Positions 58,260 through 64,000 of a stretch of DNA of 64,000 nt are shown one piece after another (the first letter of the stretch is position 1; every line of letters starts with the position of its first letter). The notes under the pieces are model-generated. The model had not been told where the DNA came from and did not search any database. It was given only the letters and a program-made list of their open reading frames with translations. The stretch is from Megamerina dolium (taxonomy: Eukaryota > Arthropoda > Insecta > Diptera > Megamerinidae). The position numbers were made by a program, and so were the translations under genes. The stretch spans positions 16,202,616 to 16,266,615 of the forward strand of contig OY978530.1 of the NCBI GenBank assembly GCA_963854835.1, in the 5' to 3' direction.

Positions 58260-60028
58260 ATTAAGTGTACATTTCGTGGGGGGATTCGTGCCAATAAATG
58301 ACAAAATACAAATTAAACTATTTGAGAGCATTGGCAACCCGGCAGAGTTCGAATTCTTCGTCATACCTAGTTCAGACACATTTAGTGGAATGATAGGAAA
58401 ACAACGTACTCTAAATACATAATTTCAAAATCCCTTTAAAAACCCACAACAAAAGATCGACCCCCTTCCAACAAAATACGCCAACCCCTTTAAACCCTTA
58501 AACTATCATCTGCGCGGAAATACGAAGCTCCACTCCCGAGCCAAAGCAAAAACAAAAGCTATCCCTATTCTGTAAGAATGCGACACGAAGTCGAAAGACA
58601 GATTAATGAATTGCTTTACGAATAGGTATTCCGACCGCTCAAGAGTCTTTACAATTCAACGATATGGGTGGTGCAAAAAAAACCGAAGCCCGGTGGTGAA
58701 AACAAATATCGTGTAATGGTAGGTTATACTTATTCTATTCTGGACATATGTTAAGTGCAATACTCTGTAATTTAGAGCAAGCTAATTATTATGCTACGAT
58801 CGGTCAGACGTCTGAGTTCCACCAGATACCAATGAAGGATACAGACATTCACAAAACAGCCCGCAATTTTTCAACAAATGATCGACGAAAACTGAAGTAA
58901 TACATAGGCAAGATATGTTACATGTATATAGATGACATAATAGTGTTTTGCAAGGACGTAGACGACCATCTAGAAAATGTAGAAAGAATTTTTTCAAGAC
59001 TTCTTGAAGCCAACCTCAAAGTAAATTTAGAAAAGACGTGTTTTCTCGAAAAAAAAGTTGAATTGTTCCGACACATAATCACTCCCGATGGTATCCGCGC
59101 TGACCCTAAGAAAATTGAGGCCATAAAAATCATTTGGCCCTCCGAAAATCTAAAAGATCTGAAAGGTTTTCTGGGTATGACTTTCGACTTAGATAATCGA
59201 AAGCAACACTTTGTGTCCGCCGACATCATAGCCTTCCCTGACTTCGAAAAACCTTTCAACTTAACGACGGATGCATCTGACTACGCCATTGGTCCTAGGT
59301 ACAATCACAGGGTGACATAGGTAAAGATAAACATCTAAGCCTACATATCAAGGCCTCCCCGCGAACCTTTGGGCACTCTACGACTTGAGATCCTACCCGT
59401 ACGGTACGAAAAACATAAAATTTTATACCGATCACCTACCCCTAACGTTATCCATGAGCAACCGCCATTCCAACGAAAGGCTCTAGCGAGAGAGAGTGAA
59501 TTAAGAAATATTATTGGAAAATAATTTTGAAGCAGGACAAATGTAGGCGCCGATGCACTCTCTCGTCTGAAGACGGTAGCAAATGCAATGGCAGACTCTG
59601 TAATCGCCCAGCGCACTAGAGCAATTGCCCGGAGCCTTCGTGGCTGTTACAACATCGGAGACCGACACTGCTTCACAATCTATGATGCATTCAGTTGAAC
59701 AATTCTGACCTAATACCGCATGTGGGATCACCAATAAACGGGATTATTAATCAAATAATCTTTAGAAAGGAAGACAGTCGTCAATGCATAGAAGAACCCC
59801 CACGAAGGTTATAGGATAAGCTTTGCTTTATTGCCCGTTTTTGACCGTGATAATCTGGTTCGCGCCCTGATGGAACATATAAATCCGCACGTAATAAACG
59901 GTATCGAAATACCAGAATAACTCCTGATTCATTTACACCCAGCGAATGGTCAAAAATCTCACGGATATTGATCGAATGTTTAGCATGATTGTACACCAGC
60001 ACAGGCGATCCTATCGGAATCCAAAAAA
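58260..60028 (+). mobile_element. 412/mdg1-like Ty3/gypsy fragment (protease to integrase side)
   Basis: Plus strand, opposite to the neighbouring integrase piece. A protease-linker remnant (KLFESIGNPAEFEFFVIPSS), reverse transcriptase, RNase H and sequence beyond it to the junction with RTE copy C at 60028. Frames broken at many points. Confidence 0.7.
58575..59320 (+). pseudogene. Ty3/gypsy reverse transcriptase and RNase H start
   Basis: MRHEVERQINELLYE opens the reverse transcriptase. After a decayed, internally deleted stretch, the frame 58922-59320 reads MYIDDIIVFCKDVDDHLENV (catalytic DD), NLKVNLEKTCFLEKKVELF, and AFPDFEKPFNLTTDASDYAIG (RNase H start). RNase H continues near 59400-59450 as KFYTDHLPLTLSMSNRHSN. 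Confidence 0.7.
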
Positions 60029-60072
60029 AACTTCTTCTTCTTCTTATGTGGCCATAACAACCGAATATCGAT

Positions 60073-61287
60073 TTAGGCCGAAAATAACATGCATCGCCAG
60101 CCATCTCTGTTCTTCGCTAGCTGGCGCCAGTTAGAAATTCCAAGAGCCGTCAGGTTCTCCAGTAATTGGTCTTTCCACCGGAGGTTTGGCCTTCCTCTTT
60201 TGCGCCGTCCTCCGGCGGGTTCCGAATATAACACCTTCTTAGCTGGAGCGTGTTCTTCGATTCGCTCGACATGACCCAGCCAGCGCAGCAGCTGGATTTT
60301 GATGCGCTTTACTATGTCAATATCGGCATACAGCTCGTACAGCTCATGGTTGTACCTTATTCGGTACTCGTCACCAACGCAAATAGGTCCAAAGATCTTC
60401 TGTAGGACTTTTCTCTCGAAAACTCCAAGCATTCGCTCATCCGAGGTGGAAATTGTCCAGGCTTCAGCGCCATATGTTAGGACAGGCATGATGAGAGACT
60501 TGTAGAGTGTAGTTTTCGTTCTTCGAGAGAGGGCTCGACTTTTCAATTGCTTACTCAGCCCAAAGTAACACCTGTTAGGAAGAGCTATCCTACGCATGAT
60601 CTCCAAGCTGACGTCATTACTGCTGTTAATGCTGGTTCCAAGATAGACAAAGTCCCTTACTACTTCAAAAGCGTAGTTGTCAACAGTGACGTGCTGTCCA
60701 AGACGCCGGTACTCATTGTTTGTTGACAATAGATACTTCGTCTTGCCCTCGTTCACCGTTAGACCCATCCGACGCGACTCTCTTTCCAACTCTGAGAATG
60801 GTGCACTGACTGCTCGCGTGTTCATGCCGATTATGTCAATATCGTCGGCATACGCTAACAGCATGACACTTTTGTTGAAGATAGTGCCATTATGTCGTAA
60901 ATCAGCAGCTCGTATTATTTTCTCCATAATAAGATTGAAGAAGTCGCACGATAACGAATCACCTTGTCTGAAACCCCGTTCGGTATTAAACGGTGCGGAG
61001 AGGTCCTTCCCAATTTTCACTGCACAACGGGAGTTATGCAGTGTCATTCTACAAAGTCGAATGAGCTTTGCAGGAATACCGAACTCAGACATTGTTGCGT
61101 AGAGGTAATCCCTTACCGGACTGTCGAAAGCGGCTTTATAATCAACAAATAGGTGGTGTGTGTCGATCTGTTTTTCTTGGGTCTTCTCCAGGTTTTGGCG
61201 CAGTTTGAAAATCTGGTCGATGGTGGATTTACCAGGTCTGAAGCCACACTGATACGGTCCAATCAGGTTGCTGAGCATAGGCTTCAA
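60073..61287 (-). CDS. RTE reverse transcriptase, C-terminal 404 codons
   Basis: Open frame from the first ATG after an in-frame TGA at about 61372 to FSA at 60073. Motifs: PYQCGFRPGKSTIDQIF, DYKAAFDSPVRDYLY, GFRQGDSLSCDFFNLIMEKI and LLAYADDIDII with both catalytic aspartates. The thumb follows, then the RTE-type C-terminus LLRWLGHVERIEEHAPAKKV and GRRKRGRPNLRWKDQLLENL. The domain looks intact, but the polyprotein is broken upstream. It would copy the LINE RNA at the nicked target site. Confidence 0.8.
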   Translation of the reverse strand: MKPMLSNLIGPYQCGFRPGKSTIDQIFKLRQNLEKTQEKQIDTHHLFVDYKAAFDSPVRDYLYATMSEFGIPAKLIRLCRMTLHNSRCAVKIGKDLSAPFNTERGFRQGDSLSCDFFNLIMEKIIRAADLRHNGTIFNKSVMLLAYADDIDIIGMNTRAVSAPFSELERESRRMGLTVNEGKTKYLLSTNNEYRRLGQHVTVDNYAFEVVRDFVYLGTSINSSNDVSLEIMRRIALPNRCYFGLSKQLKSRALSRRTKTTLYKSLIMPVLTYGAEAWTISTSDERMLGVFERKVLQKIFGPICVGDEYRIRYNHELYELYADIDIVKRIKIQLLRWLGHVERIEEHAPAKKVLYSEPAGGRRKRGRPNLRWKDQLLENLTALGISNWRQLAKNRDGWRCMLFSA

Positions 61288-61371
61288 CCTTTCACACAGT
61301 ACGCTCGATAGAACCTTGTATGCGATGCTCAGGAGACATATTCCACGGTAGTTGGCGCAAATTGTGGGGTC

Positions 61372-62798
61372 TCATTTTTTATGTACAGGACAGAGAACAC
61401 CGAGCCTCCAATCATCAGGCATGCTTTCATCCGACCATATTCTGCTTATGAGCTGGTGTATGCGGGTGAGCAGCTCATCGCCTCCGGTCTTAAACAACTC
61501 GGCAGGCAGGCCATCAGCACCTGCAGCTTTGTTGTTCTTCAGCCTTAAAATGGCCGTTTCAACCTCGTCATAGTCGGGTGGTGGAATATCAACACCATCA
61601 TCTGTAATTGGGGTTATCGGGCAAACTCCTCCACTGGCGGAATTGTTCGTAGCATCGCCATTCAGTAACGTGGAGAAGTGTTCCCTCCATAGGCTCAGTA
61701 CACTCTGGACATCCGTAACCAGATTCCCATTTCCATCACGACAAGAAGAGGCTCCGGGATTTAAACCTCCACTTAGGCGCTTGATCTTTTCGAAGAATTT
61801 TCGAGTCTCATTCTTGTCGGTACACAACTCTATCTCCTCACACTCGCGTCTTTCCAACTCCCTCTTCTTGCTCCTGAAAAGACGTCTCTCTGCACTCATT
61901 TTCTCTCTATACCGCTCCTTAACAGCTCGCGTTGCGCCTGCACGCAGGGTTTTTCTGTAGGCGGCGTCTTTCTCTGCGGTAGCGTCCCGACACTCCTGAT
62001 CATATCACTCATTCCTCAGAGGCCGGTAGTAACCGATTACCTCCTCGGCAGCAGTAGTCATGGCACCACGGATCGATTTCACGTCCATCACACTGGAAGC
62101 ATGCCTTCTGTCAATCACCACATGATCAATTTGGTTTCTTGTACGTTGATCTGGAGACAGCCATGTCGCTTTGTGGATATCGTGATGCTGGAATCTGGTA
62201 CCACCAATTACCATGTTTCGTGCTGCGGCGAAGTCGATCAGCCTCATTCCGTTATCAGAGGTGTTCTGGTATAGGCTGAATTTTCCGACAGTTGGACCAA
62301 AGGTACCTTCCTTGCCCACCCTGGCATTAAAGTCGCCAATCACGATTTTGATATCGTGGCGGGGGCAGCGTTCATAAACTTCTTCGAGGCGCTGAAAGTT
62401 GATGTGGAAAAATTTTGCTTGATGCGGATTGTGGCCAGCCTCTCGTTCACAGGAGTGAAATGCGAGGCAAGGTGTTGTAGTCTCTTGCTGACCAAAAATC
62501 CATATACTAATTCGTGCCTTTCAGCATGGCAACTGTAGTAGATGTCACAGGACGCTCTTTTGGAGCAGCCCTGTCCCGTCCATCGCATTTCCTGGAGAGC
62601 GGTGATGTCAGCTCTGTATTTTTCGAGGACATCAACTAGCTGGATAGAGGCACCCTCCCTATAAAGGGACCGGACATTCAAGGTGCATATCCGTAAATCG
62701 TGCTCCTTTTTTAGTCCGAGGTCGTCCTTATCCGAGGCATTGCTGTTTTTTTCATTGGGGGGATTTTTTACGTGGCGGGTCCCAAACCAAACGCACAA
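61372..62798 (-). pseudogene. RTE copy C endonuclease and linker, broken
   Basis: Starts MCVWFGTRHVKNPP at 62798. The endonuclease N-terminus (LRICTLNVRSLY, LQEMRWTG) is followed by a deletion near 62345, then IGDFNARVGKEGTFGPTVGK and NQIDHVVID. A second deletion removes the D-H motif (joining KSIRGA to MTTAAEEVIGYYRP). The linker 61372-61899 (RRLFRSKKRELERRECEE, RLSGGLNPG, KNNKAAGADGLPAELFKTGG) is open. Not functional. Confidence 0.75.
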
Positions 62799-63081
62799 CC
62801 TCTAACCGAGGAGATTTTCACCACTCACTTCAGCCGCCTCCCAGCGGGTGCCAGGAAGACGTTGCCCGGTGGTCGCCACATGGAGGGCCCCCATTAATAA
62901 TAATGAAAGCGCCATCACATAGTAAGCAGAGCAAGCTACATGACTACCCCACATTAACAAATAAAGGTATCATCACATAGCGCTCAGATCAAACTACATA
63001 CAGCCAGTGAGTTGACTTGCGATGAGTTCAACAAGGATTGTGCTAGCCCCACGTTACCTGGTGAAAACACCACCAGACCAC

Positions 63082-63673
63082 TAACCGAAATAATGTTGGT
63101 TGAAAATCGAAATGAAAATCGATGTGAACACTATGTAAATAGGAAACAAATAGGAGAAGGACAATTTAATCAATTTTGAAATATGTTAGGCTAAGACATG
63201 GCACTAAAAACAAAACTCTGTTAGGTTAAGGCACTACACACAACCAGAAAATTAACACAATTTTAGTACTGCCTATTATGGTAATTGTCCAAAATTGTTC
63301 TTAAGAATATATGTATGTATGTTAAATTGTTTAGACTAATCGAGTACGTGAGGATACAGTAGACTTAAGTTAACCAACTTCGAATTTCTTCTCCAGCATC
63401 AGTTTATGCACAACCGCGTATACCTAAGACCTGTTCAAGCTGAATTAACCGCTGGCAACCATACGGGTGTGGTTGAATCATCCATGGTCATTTCAAATAA
63501 AATTGAGCGAAACAAATACAGCTACAGGGGTACTTTCCTTTCAATTGGACAAAATCCACACTCTCTCGATGTGCTGAGAGAGTATTAAGCGAGTAGGGAA
63601 AAATATTTTAGTTTTTTAAATTTAATGCAAAAAAAAATTCCAATGCATTGATTCTGAAAAAAAAATATTTAAT
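63082..63673. other. Unassigned sequence between RTE-C and SINE
   Basis: A 60-codon frame at 63406-63588 has no recognised motif. Otherwise AT-rich. Confidence 0.4.
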
Positions 63674-63980
63674 GGGTGCCGTAGCTCAGTGGTTAGTGTG
63701 TTCGCCTTCTGATCTGTAGGTCGTGGTTCAATACCCGACTGATGCATAACAAATTTAATATCGAAAAGATTTTTCTTTCGAACGGTACCCACCTGTCAGC
63801 AAGCAATTGGCAATTCTTCCGACAGTAACAACTTGCCATGAAAAAGCTTCTAAAAGAACTCTGTGACACATTTCAGAAAAAGTGATGTCACAAGTGTTCT
63901 GTCGTTCGGAACCGGTTAAAATAAGTAGGTCCCTTCTAATACTGGCTTTAAATGCCACATATTTTTTTTTTATTTTTTTT
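63674..63980 (+). mobile_element. SINE with internal deletion
   Basis: Full tRNA-like head (GGGTGCCGTAGCTCAGTGG; GGTTCAATACCC with one B-box change). The body is missing about 60 bases between CTTCTAATACTG and GCTTTAAATGCC. T-rich tail to about 63980. Confidence 0.8.
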
Positions 63981-64000
63981 CATTAGATTTTCGAAATAAT

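Larger units (their letters stand above)
60029..63081 (-). mobile_element. RTE-type LINE, copy C, near full-length span
   Basis: The only copy with a 3' end. On the minus strand it finishes in about five AAG units at 60029-60044. The 5' end GTGGTCTGGTGGTG is at 63081. It has two internal deletions in the endonuclease (near 62345 and 62058, the latter of about 210 bases relative to copy A) and stops replacing W in RNEWYDQE and G in HKKGDP. Confidence 0.85.

Overview
This 64-kb window looks like transposon-packed insect heterochromatin, most likely from a cyclorrhaphan fly. The base composition is very AT-rich and there are long (TA)n tracts. The elements are of types common in flies: BEL/Pao, Ty3/gypsy errantivirus-like, 412/mdg1-like, Jockey, LOA and RTE non-LTR elements, Tc1/mariner, hAT and a tRNA-derived SINE. 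I recognise no host gene, rRNA, functional tRNA or CRISPR array. Species assignment is inference.

Layout. 1-802 is the 3' end of a hAT transposon. 958-3310 is an RTE element, copy A. From 2558 to 38766 the window is one giant palindrome. Two arms of about 12.65 kb (2558-15210 and 26116-38766) are inverted copies that agree at every ORF and junction I compared; the only difference found is in a (TA)n tract. Read outward from the centre, each arm holds: most of a mariner, a LOA element, a (TA)n tract, an errantivirus piece (LTR-gag-pol), a SINE, a LINE 3' end with a (TATC)n tail, a second errantivirus piece (integrase plus a degenerate env-like region, interrupted by a MITE), and a 3'-truncated RTE. 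The centre (15808-25525) is a BEL/Pao provirus on the minus strand, itself broken by a Jockey element and a SINE. Each of its LTRs is cut by a mariner whose 5' end faces inward.

38767-43300 holds the diverged outer part of RTE copy B, a mariner foldback made of two 5' halves, (TA)n tracts, and a 1.74-kb DNA transposon with about 280-bp terminal inverted repeats. 43532-50770 holds SINE fragments, a decayed Ty3/gypsy element, Jockey pieces split by a SINE variant with a CCTAA-repeat tail, and AT-rich sequence. 51190-57715 is a second copy of the arm errantivirus family on the minus strand, split by a LOA-type LINE between its primer-binding site and gag. 57716-60028 holds two 412/mdg1-like Ty3/gypsy fragments in opposite orientation. 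60029-63081 is RTE copy C, the most complete copy at its 3' end. A SINE closes the window at 63674-63980.

How it fits together. Inner arm identity ends inside the mariners (15211/26115) and outer identity ends inside the RTE copies (2557/38767). Outside these points the same elements continue as copies a few percent diverged. This is what a long template switch or gene conversion between inverted transposon copies would leave. It is also where an assembler could misjoin, so long-read support is the first thing to check. Nearly every element is broken. The longest intact reading frames are the RTE-A endonuclease ORF (490 codons), the Jockey reverse transcriptase (413 codons) and the RTE-C reverse transcriptase (404 codons).
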